A stretch of DNA of 64,000 nt, taken from VXYL01 sp965199915. Its GTDB lineage: Bacteria; Pseudomonadota; Gammaproteobacteria; Pseudomonadales; Azotimanducaceae. Both the position numbers and the translations under genes were made by a program. The number at the start of each line of letters is the position of its first letter. The first letter of the stretch is position 1. A model generated the notes under the pieces. That model saw nothing but the letters and a program-made list of their open reading frames with translations. It did no database searches and was not told the DNA's origin. The stretch lies in NCBI GenBank assembly GCA_965199915.1, contig OZ241348.1, positions 3,844,001 to 3,908,000 of the forward strand, written 5' to 3'. Positions 41,420 to 50,926 of this stretch are shown in pieces.

Positions 41420-42349
41420 CTACGCGGGGCGGCCGCGAAGGCCGCTGGGCGAGACCAGCAGGAACTCCAGCAGCGCCTTCTGCGAATGCAGCCGGTTGCC
41501 GGCCTCCGTCCAAACCGCGGAACGCGGATCGTCGAGCAGGTCGTGGCTGATCTCCTCGCCGCGGTGGGCCGGCAGGCAATGCATGAACAAGGCGTCGGAC
41601 GCCGCCATGTCCAAGAGCTCGCGGGTTATTTGGAAGCCGTTGAAGGCGGCGCGCCGATCCGCCCGCTCCGCCTCGTGGCCCATGGACGACCACACGTCCG
41701 TGACCACGAGATCCGCGCCGGCCACCGCCGCCGCCGGCGAATCCGTCACGCGCACGTTGTTGGACGCCGCGACCAAGGCGGCGTCCGGCGGGTGGGCGGG
41801 CGGCGTCGCCACGCGCAGCTGGAAGCGGAAGAGCGCCGCGGCCTGGACGTAGGTGTTGCACATGTTGTGCCCGTCGCCCACGAACGCCACCTGCGCGCCG
41901 GCGATCGCGCCGCGCCGTTCCTGGAAAGTCTGAACGTCCGCGAGCAACTGGCAGGGATGGAAGCGGCTGGTCATGCCGTTCACCACCGGCACCGAGGAGG
42001 CGGCCGCGAAGCGTTCCACTTGATCGTGCTCCAACGTGCGGATCATCACCGCGTCCACCATTTCGGAAAACACCCGCGCCGTGTCCTCCACCGGCTCGCC
42101 GCGGCTGAGCTGGGAGTCTTCCGGGCTGATGAACAGAGCGTCGCCGCCTAGCTGCGCCATGCCGACTTCAAACGCGACGCGCGTGCGGGTCGAGCTCAGC
42201 GCGAAGATCATCGCCAGCGTTCGACCAACGAGAGGCTGGTAGCGCCGGCCCTTGCGGTGCATCTCCTTGAGCACCGCGGCGCGCTCCACCAGTTCCGCAA
42301 GTTCCTCCGGCGTGAAGTCCCGAAGGGTGAGGAAGTGGCGAACGGCCAT
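41420..42349 (-). CDS. argF: Ornithine carbamoyltransferase
   Basis: 309 residues. ArgF makes citrulline from ornithine and carbamoyl phosphate. The carbamoyl-phosphate loop is SSTRTRVAFE, HPCQLLADVQTF and MTSRFHPCQ hold the second site, and HCLPAHRGEE is the ornithine-binding Cys loop. An arginine pair argD-argF is formed with the next gene upstream; only 4 bases separate the two, so they are co-transcribed. Confidence 0.95.
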   Translation of the reverse strand: MAVRHFLTLRDFTPEELAELVERAAVLKEMHRKGRRYQPLVGRTLAMIFALSSTRTRVAFEVGMAQLGGDALFISPEDSQLSRGEPVEDTARVFSEMVDAVMIRTLEHDQVERFAAASSVPVVNGMTSRFHPCQLLADVQTFQERRGAIAGAQVAFVGDGHNMCNTYVQAAALFRFQLRVATPPAHPPDAALVAASNNVRVTDSPAAAVAGADLVVTDVWSSMGHEAERADRRAAFNGFQITRELLDMAASDALFMHCLPAHRGEEISHDLLDDPRSAVWTEAGNRLHSQKALLEFLLVSPSGLRGRPA

Positions 42350-42353
42350 GCCG

Positions 42354-43544
42354 CTACGCGCTGCTCTCGATCAAGCCGACCACCGTGTCCACCACCGTGG
42401 CGGCTTCCTCGTCGCTGAGGTTGAGGGGCGGCAGCAGGCGGATGACGGTCTCGGTGGCAACGTTGATGAGCAGCCCGCGCTCGAGCGCGGCGGCCACAAG
42501 CTGCGTGCAGGGCTCGGTGAGCTCGATGGCCACCATCAAGCCCTTGGCGCGGATGTCGCGCACCCGGTTGTTGCCGCGCAGGCGTTCTCGGAACGTCGTC
42601 AGCATCCGCTCGCCGAGCGCGCCGGCGCGCTCGATCAGGCGCCCTTCGGTCAGCTCGTCGATGACCGCGTTGGCGGCGGCGCAGGAGAGGAAATTGCCGC
42701 CGAAGGTGGAGCCGTGGGTTCCGGCCACCAGCATCTTGGCGGCTTCTCCGCGCGCCAAACACGCGCCGATGGGGACGCCGTTGCCGAGCCCTTTGGCGGT
42801 GGTCACCACATCGGGCGTGAGATTCTCGTGCTGGAAGGCGAAATAGCGTCCCGTGCGGCCGTTGCCGGTCTGCACCTCGTCCAACATCATCAGCCAAGCG
42901 TTGCGGTCGCAGATGCCACGCAAACTCTCCAAATAACCCGCCGCCGGAATGCGCACGCCGCCTTCGCCGAGCACCGGCTCCACCAATATGGCGACCACGT
43001 TCTTGTTGTTCGCGGCAATATGCGCGACCGCGTCAACGTCGTCGTAGGGTGCGCGGACGAATCCCGCCAAGAGGGGCTCGAAACCCGCCTGCACCTTGCG
43101 GTTGCCGGTGGCGGTGAGCGTGGCCATGGTGCGACCGTGGAAGCTGCCGTCGACCACCACCACTTCCGGCGTTTCGACGTTGCGGCCGTGGCCGTACAAG
43201 CGGGCGATCTTGATCGCCGCCTCGTTCGCCTCCGCGCCGGAGTTGCAGAAGAACGCGTTGTCCATGCCGGCAAGGGCGCACAGCCGCGTGGCCAAGCGTT
43301 CCTGCCCGGCAACGCGGTACAGATTGGATGTGTGCAGCAGCGTTGCCGCCTGCGCGGCAATGGCCTCGGTGACGCGCGGATGGGCATGGCCAAGCCCGCA
43401 CACGGCAAGGCCAGTGAGCGCGTCAAGGTAGCGGCGCCCCTGGTCGTCGTACAGATAACTGCCTTCGCCGCGCACGAAGGACACCGGGATGCGGGCGTAG
43501 GTGGGCATCACCGCGGCGGGAATCGGCGACGCTTCGGCTACCAT
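42354..43544 (-). CDS. argD: Acetylornithine aminotransferase
   Basis: 396 residues from ATG 43544, which has AGGAGGT-like GGGAGG 5 bases upstream; a longer frame begins at 43643. ArgD is a PLP enzyme of arginine (and often lysine/DAP) synthesis. PLP motifs: GSFHGRTMATLTATGN, LDEVQTGNGRTG and the Schiff-base Lys in TTAKGLGNGVPIG. The family's CNSGAEANEAAIK is present. The window also carries lysA, dapF and argH, so the arginine and lysine branches are well represented. Confidence 0.94.
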   Translation of the reverse strand: MVAEASPIPAAVMPTYARIPVSFVRGEGSYLYDDQGRRYLDALTGLAVCGLGHAHPRVTEAIAAQAATLLHTSNLYRVAGQERLATRLCALAGMDNAFFCNSGAEANEAAIKIARLYGHGRNVETPEVVVVDGSFHGRTMATLTATGNRKVQAGFEPLLAGFVRAPYDDVDAVAHIAANNKNVVAILVEPVLGEGGVRIPAAGYLESLRGICDRNAWLMMLDEVQTGNGRTGRYFAFQHENLTPDVVTTAKGLGNGVPIGACLARGEAAKMLVAGTHGSTFGGNFLSCAAANAVIDELTEGRLIERAGALGERMLTTFRERLRGNNRVRDIRAKGLMVAIELTEPCTQLVAAALERGLLINVATETVIRLLPPLNLSDEEAATVVDTVVGLIESSA

Positions 43545-43837
43545 CGAACCTCCCCTCGGCGGCCTGCCGCGGCGACCCGCCACGACGAACCAAGAAACAG
43601 CCTTCCCAAAAAAACAACGGGCGGCAACGGCCGCCCGACGCACCCCACTGTAGCGAAGCAGCCGAGCGATTTCAACGCATCAACGCGTTCGCGCGTCGTC
43701 CACAACAGGCGCGCCTGCTGGCGCACCAACAGGCGCACTCTCGGCGTGGCTTGTGGCAGCATTGCGGCAACGAAGCGCGTCGGAGCGTTCACAAGTTGTT
43801 GAAGGCGGCGTTTCGCCGCTGAGCAAGAGGGGTGTTC

Positions 43838-44623
43838 ATGGGCCAGGGGCGGACGATCCAAGTGGGAGAGGTGTTGCGCACCTCTTTCGGGGTGTGCCGG
43901 CGGAATCTGGTCCCCGTTGTCGCGCTGGCGGTGGTCACCCACTTCCTGCCGATGTGCGTGTTTGTGGCGCTGTACCCGTTGCCGGAGGCCCCGACCATGC
44001 CTCCGCCACCGCAGGACGCCGCGGAAAGTCGCGAATATTTCTTGGAGTTCTTCGCCAAGTTGAGCGGCTTCTACAAGTCGATGGCCCCCTATTGGCTTTG
44101 GTTTTTCTTTTGCAGTTTGTGGAACGAAGGCGGCTTGGCCTACCTTGTGGTGCGCGCCCTGCGCGGCGGCGCGTCGAGTGCGCGGGAATCGTTGTGGCAG
44201 TCCGTGCGCGCCATCCCCTGCGCGACCGTGGTGGGCGCGCCGGTGGTCCTCGCCGTCTTTGCCGGCATCCTGCTGTTCGTCTTGCCGGGCATCATCTTGG
44301 CGTTGGTGCTCTGGGTTGCCATTCCGGCCGCAGTGGTGGAACGCCGTTTCGGATCGGCGCTGCGCCGCAGTCACGAGCTCACACGGGGACACAAGGTTCC
44401 TTTGTTCGGATTGCTGATCCTGCTCTTGGTGGTCGAGACCGCTTGCAGTCTGGTGTTCGCAAACGTCGCGGCCGATGTCGCCCCGGCAGTCGGCCGGTTC
44501 ACGACCGCTTTGGTGGGGGCGGCGACGATGAGCTTCAGCTCAGTGGTGACCGCCGTTTGCTACCACGACTTGCGCGTGCTCAAAGAGGGGGCGGACACCG
44601 CCGTGGCCAAGGTCTTCGAGTAA
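43838..44623 (+). CDS. Polytopic membrane protein of unknown function
   Basis: 261 residues from ATG 43838, 6 bases after AGAGGGG. About five hydrophobic segments lie at about 24-48, 83-100, 130-160, 187-210 and 220-245, with an amphipathic opening GEVLRTSFGVCRRNLVPVV. The pattern (RRSHELTRGHKVPLFGLLIL) is like the membrane domains of YciC or glycerophosphodiester phosphodiesterase-related proteins (DUF-type), but no enzymatic residues are seen. The gap 43545-43837 upstream has only short palindromes such as CAGGCGCGCCTG. Confidence 0.7.
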   Translation: MGQGRTIQVGEVLRTSFGVCRRNLVPVVALAVVTHFLPMCVFVALYPLPEAPTMPPPPQDAAESREYFLEFFAKLSGFYKSMAPYWLWFFFCSLWNEGGLAYLVVRALRGGASSARESLWQSVRAIPCATVVGAPVVLAVFAGILLFVLPGIILALVLWVAIPAAVVERRFGSALRRSHELTRGHKVPLFGLLILLLVVETACSLVFANVAADVAPAVGRFTTALVGAATMSFSSVVTAVCYHDLRVLKEGADTAVAKVFE

Positions 44624-44904
44624 CCATGTGGAACACTCGAGACCGTCGCCGACGACCGCCCGCGCACCGTGCGTGAGCAAGTATGTCGCATACCTTGGCG
44701 TGGTCGTTTGCGGGCAACATGTCCGTGGCCCAAAACGGCGTTGCTTGTCCGTAGCGAACGCGCAAACACGGGCGGCGTGGCGAGAGGACGCCCACGCTGC
44801 CCAAGGCAAGTTAGCGGGATCAATCCATTAACATATTGATTATATTTTGTTTTTCAGCATCTTAATCGGAATCGCACAGCGCAACCGCAACGTGGCGATG
44901 GGTG
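44624..44904. other. Gap between the membrane protein and adhesin genes
   Basis: No gene or RNA is recognised. A notably AT-rich patch at about 44823-44870 (with TATTGATTATATTTTG) stands out in this GC-rich region; such patches bind H-NS-like proteins in other bacteria and often mark acquired surface genes. Confidence 0.4.
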
Positions 44905-44933
44905 TTGACAGTCGCACGCAGCAAGGGTTTAAT
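44905..44933 (+). promoter_or_regulatory. Promoter of the trimeric autotransporter gene
   Basis: TTGACA (44905-44910), 17 bases, TTTAAT (44928-44933): a near-consensus sigma-70 promoter. Transcripts would have a 5' leader of about 65 bases. Confidence 0.75.
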
Positions 44934-45004
44934 CCCTTCCCGTTCGGCGGGACTGGGGGTTCCGTCGGCGCCACAGCACCGCTGACATGATTGAGGAACT
45001 TGAC

Positions 45005-46723
45005 ATGGAACCCAACGTCGCACCGAACTCGCACGTCGCTTCGCGCTTGTTCTCCCTGCTCGCCTTGTCCGTTGGCCTTTTCATCGCCATCAACGCGACG
45101 CCGGCCCACGCGGACGCGATCGAGCCGAACCGTTGCGCGGACAACGCCGAAATCCACGACGATGGCGACGACGAGAACGGCTCGGAAGAGGACTCCGTGG
45201 CTCTCGGCTGCGGCGCCAACGTGCAGCAGGAGGTCACCAAGAGCGGCACCGACACGGAGGAGCAACCGCTTTTCACGCTGGACGCTGGAAACGACGGCAC
45301 GGTTGACGAGTATTTGGTGCAGGTCGATTGCGACGACTCCGATGCCGGCGTTTGCGCCGGCAGGACGGGCGATCAGCTTGTGTCCATTAGCAAGGCACTG
45401 CACGACCGGCTGCGGACCGTTGGCGAGGATGTGGCCGAGGCCGATGGCGTGCGCACCGCCGGACCGCTGACGGAGGCGGAGATGGGGATGCTCACAGCGG
45501 CGTTGATGGACGAAAAGAACGTCCGGCCGCTCAGCGATGTCGCGGAGGGCCTGAACAGACTGACCAACACCGGCGTGGACGTCATGCGGTCGGCATCCAC
45601 GGGCATGAACGAAGTGGCTGACGGCACGGCGGTCGGGGCCGAAGCCACCGTGAAGGCGGATGGCGGCATCGCCATCGGCAACGGCGCCACGGTGGGTGCC
45701 GACGAGACGACCACGGTCACCTTGACGATGGATCCGGAACTTGGCGTGCTGGTGGTTGGCTACGAGGAGACCAGCACCGGCGGCGGCGGCGACAACGGCA
45801 TCGCCATCGGCAACGGGGCTTCGGCCACTGGCGATGGCAGCATCGCCATCGGCAACGGCGCCGAAGCGACCGAGGACGGTCAAGTGGTGATCGGCGGTCA
45901 CGACATCGGCGACATGGCGGATACCGTGGCAAGCAACACCACCGCGATCGCAAGCAACACCACCAAGATCGGCACGGCCATGGGCCGCTTGGACGCGCAC
46001 GACAAGGTGCTGGACGACCACAACGACCGTCTGCAGATCCACGGCGAGAAAATCGACGAGAACCGCCAGAACATCGGCAAGAACACCGACCGGATCATGA
46101 ACAACGGCAAGCGCATCGACGGCAACCGCGAGATGATCAACGGCAACACGACCAAGATCGCCAACAACGCCAAGCGCATCGACGGCAACCGCGAAATGAT
46201 CAACGGCAACACGACCAAGATCGCCAACAACACCACGCGCATCGACGACAACCGCGAGATGATCGACGAGAACAAAGAAATGCTCGGCACGCATGCGACC
46301 ATGATTGGCACGGCCATGACCCGGTTGGATGGGCACGCCACCGCGATAACGGCTCTCGACGGCCGAGTGGTCGCTCACGGAGCAACCCTCTCGGCGCACG
46401 ACCAGCGGTTGGACGCCCATGATCAAGTGCTCATGGGCCATGCCGCCGGCATCGACAACAACGCCATGCGGATCCAAATGTTGGATGACCGCGTCAGTCA
46501 AGCGGCCGCGGCGGCCGCGGCGTTGAGCGCGGTGCCCAACGCGCCGGACATGGACGAGCAGTTCTTCGTAGGCGTTGGCGTGGGCAGCCACGGCGGAGAA
46601 TCCAGCGTGGCAGCCGGCATTTCCGGACGCCTTGGCGCCAACAAGAACATCGTCGTCAACGCCGGCATCGCCAACAGCGGCGACGGCACCAGCGTTCGCG
46701 CCGGTGTTGGTTGGTCCTTCTAG
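45005..46723 (+). CDS. Small trimeric autotransporter adhesin (YadA-like)
   Basis: 572 residues from ATG 45005, 8 bases after GAGG. A signal peptide (RLFSLLALSVGLFIAINATPAHA) leads to an acidic N-terminal region; head-type repeats GGIAIGNGATV and DGSIAIGNGAEA follow, as in YadA/Hia heads. The stalk (about 300-490) is a coiled coil of heptads including nearly exact 21-residue repeats built on KRIDGNREMINGNTTKIANN. The C-terminal 75 residues (AVPNAPDMDEQFFVGVGVGS to RAGVGWSF) form the YadA membrane anchor, four strands per subunit of a 12-strand barrel, ending in aromatic Phe. Unusually short for the class. It should be exported by Sec and displayed as an adhesin. Confidence 0.92.
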   Translation: MEPNVAPNSHVASRLFSLLALSVGLFIAINATPAHADAIEPNRCADNAEIHDDGDDENGSEEDSVALGCGANVQQEVTKSGTDTEEQPLFTLDAGNDGTVDEYLVQVDCDDSDAGVCAGRTGDQLVSISKALHDRLRTVGEDVAEADGVRTAGPLTEAEMGMLTAALMDEKNVRPLSDVAEGLNRLTNTGVDVMRSASTGMNEVADGTAVGAEATVKADGGIAIGNGATVGADETTTVTLTMDPELGVLVVGYEETSTGGGGDNGIAIGNGASATGDGSIAIGNGAEATEDGQVVIGGHDIGDMADTVASNTTAIASNTTKIGTAMGRLDAHDKVLDDHNDRLQIHGEKIDENRQNIGKNTDRIMNNGKRIDGNREMINGNTTKIANNAKRIDGNREMINGNTTKIANNTTRIDDNREMIDENKEMLGTHATMIGTAMTRLDGHATAITALDGRVVAHGATLSAHDQRLDAHDQVLMGHAAGIDNNAMRIQMLDDRVSQAAAAAAALSAVPNAPDMDEQFFVGVGVGSHGGESSVAAGISGRLGANKNIVVNAGIANSGDGTSVRAGVGWSF

Positions 46724-46745
46724 CGTCCAAACCACATCGCCTGAC

Positions 46746-46786
46746 AAGGGCTGGAAGGCGTTGCGCCTTCCAGCCCTTTTTGTTTT
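46746..46786 (+). terminator. Intrinsic terminator of the adhesin gene
   Basis: AAGGGCTGGAAGGCG, loop TTG and CGCCTTCCAGCCCTT form a 15-bp perfect stem followed by TTTTGTTTT. It lies 23 bases after the adhesin stop, and the adhesin is therefore a single-gene transcription unit. Confidence 0.93.
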
Positions 46787-46909
46787 CCGCGTACACCGCC
46801 ATGGGGACGGGCTTCGGACCGGAAACGAGTTCCATCCATTCCCGTCCAAACAACCGCTCAACGACAGGACCGCGCAAGCGCCAAAGCCCATGCGTGTCGC
46901 CCGGCGAAG

Positions 46910-49900
46910 TTGACAACCGAGCAACAGGTGACCGTCGATCACTGGGGCGCTATTGCCGTCGCCGGCCGGCAACGCGAACAGGACGCCGTGCGGGCGCGCC
47001 TCGCCGACCTCTCTCTCAGCGCCGCCCAGCGGGGCCGCATCACGGAACGCGCCCGCCGCTTGGTCGCCGGATGTCGCCGCCGCGCATCCGAGCGTTCCAT
47101 TTTGGATCTGTTTCTGCAGGAATTCGGCCTTTCCAACGAGGAAGGCGTAGCGCTGATGTGCATCAGCGAGGCGCTGTTGCGGATACCGGATGACATCACC
47201 GCGGAAGCGCTCATCGCCGAAAAGCTCTCCACCGGCAATTGGGCGCAGCATTTGGGACGGTCCGAATCCGTTTTTCTGAACGCTTCCACTTGGGCGTTGA
47301 TGCTCACCGGCGGCGTCATCGCCTTGGGCGACGAAGTCACCGGCGACGCGCGCGGTTGGATAGGCCGCCTAGCCGGCCGACTCGGCGAGTCCGCGGCAAG
47401 AGCGGCGATGGCGGCCGCGGTGCGCATCCTGGCCAGCGAGTTTGTGCGCGGGCGAACCATTGAAGAGGCGTTGCGCAAAGGTGGCGACCAGCTCTCTTCC
47501 TACGACATGCTCGGCGAAGGCGCCCGCACGTTCGAGGACGCGCACCGCTACGCCGCCTCCTACCGCCACGCCATCCACGCCGTCGCCGCCGCCAACCATG
47601 CCGCAACCTCCCCGGCATCCGGCATATCCATCAAGCTCTCGGCACTGCACCCGCGCTACGAGCCGCTGCAACGCGGGCGAACTCTGGACGACCTCGGCGG
47701 CACCTTGCTGGACCTCGCTCGCGAAGCCGCCGCCGGCAACGTCCCGCTGACGATCGACGCCGAGGAGGCCGAGCGCTTGGAACTGTCCCTGGCGCTGTTC
47801 GAGCGATTGGCGAAGGCCCCGGACCTGCAGTCGTGGACTGGCCTCGGGCTCGCCATCCAAGCCTACTCGCTGCGCGCGCCGACCGTCATCGACTGGCTGG
47901 ACAGCTTGGGTCGTCCCGTGGTCGTGCGGCTGGTCAAAGGCGCGTACTGGGACGCGGAAATCAAGCGCGCGCAAGTGGAGGGACTGGCGGGCTATCCGGT
48001 CTACACGCGCAAGGCGTTCACGGACGTCGCCTACCTCGCCTGCGCCGCGCGCCTTCTGCGATCGACGAACCTGCGCCCGCAATTCGCCACCCACAACGCG
48101 CACACGGTGGCGGCGGTGCTGGAGCTGGTGGAAGGCGTAGGCGGAATCTCCAGCGGGGATTCGGCAGGAGTCTGCGGCGGTTTCGAGTTCCAGCGTCTGC
48201 ACGGCATGGGGGAGCTGCTCTACGACGAGCTGCGCCGAATGGGCGAGACGAGCGCGCCCGGACGTCCACCTGTGCGCGTCTACGCGCCGGTCGGAGCGCA
48301 CAAGGACTTGCTCGCCTACCTGGTTCGGCGCCTGCTGGAAAACGGCGCCAACAGCTCTTTCGTGAACCGCTTCCTCGACGATGCCGTGCCTTTGGCGGAG
48401 GTGGTGCGGGATCCGATGGCGATGGCGTTGGCATGCGACGGCGCGCCCCATCCGCGCATTCCCCTGCCGGTGGGCTTGTTCCGCCCGGCGCGGCGGAACT
48501 CCTCCGGCCTGGACATCGGCGACGGCAAAGCGGTCAATGCCCTCGTCGAAGCGGCGGCTCGAGATAAAACGCCGCTCATGCAAGGTGGCGAGTCGTGCGT
48601 CGCCGCGTTGGTGGCGCGAGCGCAAGCGGCGTTTCCAGCGTGGGAGGGAACGCCGGCGACAGACCGTCGCCGCGTTTTCGAGCGCTTGGCCGATCGGATC
48701 GAAGCAAACCGCGCGCGCTTCCTGGCGTTGCTCGCCAAGGAAGCCGGCAAGACGCTGCGCGACGCCGTGGCGGAAGTGCGCGAGGCGGCGGACTTCTGCC
48801 GCTACTACGGCGCCGAAGGCGAGCGCCTGTTCGCGGCGGCGGCGCCGCTGCCCGGTCCCACCGGGGAGTCGAACACGTTGCGCATGCACGGTCGCGGCGT
48901 GTTCGCCTGCGTCTCGCCGTGGAACTTCCCGCTCGCCATTTTCACCGGCCAGGTGGCCGCCGCGCTGGCCGCCGGCAACACCGTGGTCGCGGCGTGCGCG
49001 CCGCAGACGCCGACCATTGCCGCCACGGTCCTCGAGTTGCTGCGCGAGAGCGGCCTGCCAACGGACGCCGCGGCGCTCGCGCTCGGCGGCCCGCGCGCCG
49101 GCGCCGCCTTGGTCGCCCATCCCGCCATCGCCGGAGTCGCCTTCACCGGTTCCACCGCCACGGCGAAGCGCATCGAACGCGCCTTGGCGGCGAAAGACGG
49201 CCCCATCGTGCCCTTCATCGCCGAGACCGGCGGACAGAATGCGATGATCGTGGACTCCACCGCACTCCTCGAGCAAGTCGTGGACGACGTGGTGGCCTCC
49301 GCTTTTGGCTCCGCCGGCCAACGTTGCTCGTCGCTGCGCGTGTTGTACGCGCAGGAAGAAATAGCCGACCGGCTGCTGGACATGGTGATCGGCGCCATGC
49401 GCACCCTGGTCGTCGGCGACGCCGCCGACCCGGCAACCGACGTGGGCCCGGTCATCGACGAGACGGCGCGGCAACGCTTGGCGAAGCACATCGACGCCAT
49501 GCGCTCCCATGTCCGGCACCAGTGTCCGGTCCCCGACCTCCCGCAGCGGCGAGGGCGCGGATTCTGCCCGCCGACATTGATCGAAATCGATTCGATAGCG
49601 CAGCTGCGCGCGGAGCACTTCGGCCCCATCTTGCACTTCGTCCGCTTCCAAGCGGCCCAGCTCCAGGCGGTACTGGAGGAAATCCAAAACGCCGGCTACG
49701 GGCTCACCCTCGGGGTTCACTCCCGGATGCGCCGCCGCGCCGAGGACGTGATGGCCGTGGTCAAGGCTGGCAACACCTACGTAAACCGCGACATCGTGGG
49801 CGCGGTGGTGGGCGCGCAGCCGTTTGGCGGCGAGGGTCTCTCCGGCACCGGCCCCAAAGCCGGCGGTCCACACTACCTGCCGAGGTTCGCCGTGGAACGC

Positions 49901-49963
49901 TGCGTCACTTGGAACACCACCGCCACCGGCGGCAACGCCGAATTGCTGCGCTTGGGGGAGTGA
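46910..49963 (+). CDS. putA: Bifunctional proline dehydrogenase/P5C dehydrogenase (PutA)
   Basis: 1017 residues with the TTG at 46910; a GTG at 46928 is an alternative. PutA oxidises proline to glutamate in two steps. Proline dehydrogenase barrel, about 80-480, with SIKLSALHPRYEPLQ, RLVKGAYWDAEIK, ATHNAHTV and PVGAHKDLLAYLVRRL for FAD and proline. P5C dehydrogenase, about 540-1010, with SPWNFPLAIFTGQVAAAL, FTGSTATAKRI, ETGGQNAMIVDSTALLEQVV and catalytic Cys in GSAGQRCSSLRVL. There is no N-terminal ribbon-helix-helix domain, so unlike E. coli PutA it cannot repress its own gene. Confidence 0.95.
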   Translation: MTTEQQVTVDHWGAIAVAGRQREQDAVRARLADLSLSAAQRGRITERARRLVAGCRRRASERSILDLFLQEFGLSNEEGVALMCISEALLRIPDDITAEALIAEKLSTGNWAQHLGRSESVFLNASTWALMLTGGVIALGDEVTGDARGWIGRLAGRLGESAARAAMAAAVRILASEFVRGRTIEEALRKGGDQLSSYDMLGEGARTFEDAHRYAASYRHAIHAVAAANHAATSPASGISIKLSALHPRYEPLQRGRTLDDLGGTLLDLAREAAAGNVPLTIDAEEAERLELSLALFERLAKAPDLQSWTGLGLAIQAYSLRAPTVIDWLDSLGRPVVVRLVKGAYWDAEIKRAQVEGLAGYPVYTRKAFTDVAYLACAARLLRSTNLRPQFATHNAHTVAAVLELVEGVGGISSGDSAGVCGGFEFQRLHGMGELLYDELRRMGETSAPGRPPVRVYAPVGAHKDLLAYLVRRLLENGANSSFVNRFLDDAVPLAEVVRDPMAMALACDGAPHPRIPLPVGLFRPARRNSSGLDIGDGKAVNALVEAAARDKTPLMQGGESCVAALVARAQAAFPAWEGTPATDRRRVFERLADRIEANRARFLALLAKEAGKTLRDAVAEVREAADFCRYYGAEGERLFAAAAPLPGPTGESNTLRMHGRGVFACVSPWNFPLAIFTGQVAAALAAGNTVVAACAPQTPTIAATVLELLRESGLPTDAAALALGGPRAGAALVAHPAIAGVAFTGSTATAKRIERALAAKDGPIVPFIAETGGQNAMIVDSTALLEQVVDDVVASAFGSAGQRCSSLRVLYAQEEIADRLLDMVIGAMRTLVVGDAADPATDVGPVIDETARQRLAKHIDAMRSHVRHQCPVPDLPQRRGRGFCPPTLIEIDSIAQLRAEHFGPILHFVRFQAAQLQAVLEEIQNAGYGLTLGVHSRMRRRAEDVMAVVKAGNTYVNRDIVGAVVGAQPFGGEGLSGTGPKAGGPHYLPRFAVERCVTWNTTATGGNAELLRLGE

Positions 49964-49978
49964 GCGGCGCGGCGCGGG

Positions 49979-50926
49979 CTACCGCCCGGATTTGGCGCGT
50001 GCCCGCGGATGCGCCGCGTCGTAGACCTTCGCCAAGTGCTGGAAATCCAAGTGCGTGTAGATCTGCGTGGTGGACAGGTTGGCGTGGCCGAGCAGTTCCT
50101 GCACCGCGCGCAAATCGCCGCTGGACTCCAAGAGGTGGCTCGCGAAGCTGTGCCGCAGCATGTGCGGATGCACGCCGTCGTTGCCGGAGGCTCTCAAGGC
50201 GAGACGCTTCAAGCGCAGTTGCACGCTGCGCGCGGAAATACGCCGGTCTCCGCGCGCGGTGAACAGCGGCGCCCCGCCGGTCGCGCCTGGGCGTGTTGCC
50301 AAGTAGGCGCGTAGCGCCGCTTGCGCGGCGGTGCCCACGGGCACAATGCGCGCCTTGCCGCCTTTGCCCGTGACGGTGACGAAACCGCCGCGCAAATCCA
50401 GATCCGCCACGTTGGCGGCCACCAACTCGGCCAAGCGCAGACCACTGCCGTAGATGAGCTCGACCATAGCGCGGTCGCGCAGCTCCAGATCGGACTCGGC
50501 GGCGCCGGTGAATAGCTGCGCCGTTTGATCCGTGTCCAAGGTCTTCGGCAAAGGGCGGCCGCCTTTGGGCGCGCGCACGCCGCTCGCCGGGTTGGCGCGG
50601 AGCTCGCGGCGCCGGATTAGAAACGCGAAGAAGCCGCGCACGCTTGACAAGTGCCTTGCGATGGAGCGTGGCGAAATGCCTTGCGCGTGCAGGCGCCCGG
50701 CGAAGGCGCGCACATGGTGGCCTTGGATGTCCACCAGCGCCACGCCGTCGACCTCGGCCCCGAAACGGCGCAGATCGCGGGTGTAGGCGGCAACGGTGTG
50801 CGGCGACGAGCGCCTCTCCACCCGCAGGTGGTCAATATAGCGAGCCACGGCGCCGTCCAAGCCGTTGCCGGCGGCTGGATCTTCGGCAACTGCGGCGTCG
50901 ATCACGGCGCCGGCGGCGTTGGTCAC
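49979..50926 (-). CDS. xerC: Tyrosine site-specific recombinase XerC
   Basis: 315 residues from the GTG overlapping the DUF484 stop. XerC with XerD resolves chromosome dimers at dif. The catalytic residues are visible: Arg in YGSGLRLAELVA, Lys in GKGGKARIVPVG, His-x2-Arg in HPHMLRHSFASHLL, His/Trp-equivalent in LLGHANLSTTQIYTHL and Tyr in IYTHLD. The core-binding domain (VARYIDHLRVERRSSPHTVA) precedes it. In gammaproteobacteria xerC sits at the end of lysA/dapF-DUF484-xerC, as here. Confidence 0.95.
   Translation of the reverse strand: MTNAAGAVIDAAVAEDPAAGNGLDGAVARYIDHLRVERRSSPHTVAAYTRDLRRFGAEVDGVALVDIQGHHVRAFAGRLHAQGISPRSIARHLSSVRGFFAFLIRRRELRANPASGVRAPKGGRPLPKTLDTDQTAQLFTGAAESDLELRDRAMVELIYGSGLRLAELVAANVADLDLRGGFVTVTGKGGKARIVPVGTAAQAALRAYLATRPGATGGAPLFTARGDRRISARSVQLRLKRLALRASGNDGVHPHMLRHSFASHLLESSGDLRAVQELLGHANLSTTQIYTHLDFQHLAKVYDAAHPRARAKSGR

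Noticed and set aside
46107..46250. Possible CRISPR array in regularly spaced repeats
   Set aside because: The repeats are in-frame 63-base coding units of a coiled-coil stalk without distinct spacers; no cas genes in the window.
44840..47251. 803-codon minus-strand frame rich in Val/Asp/His repeats
   Set aside because: Mirror of the adhesin's repetitive stalk; crosses the promoter and terminator of the real gene.
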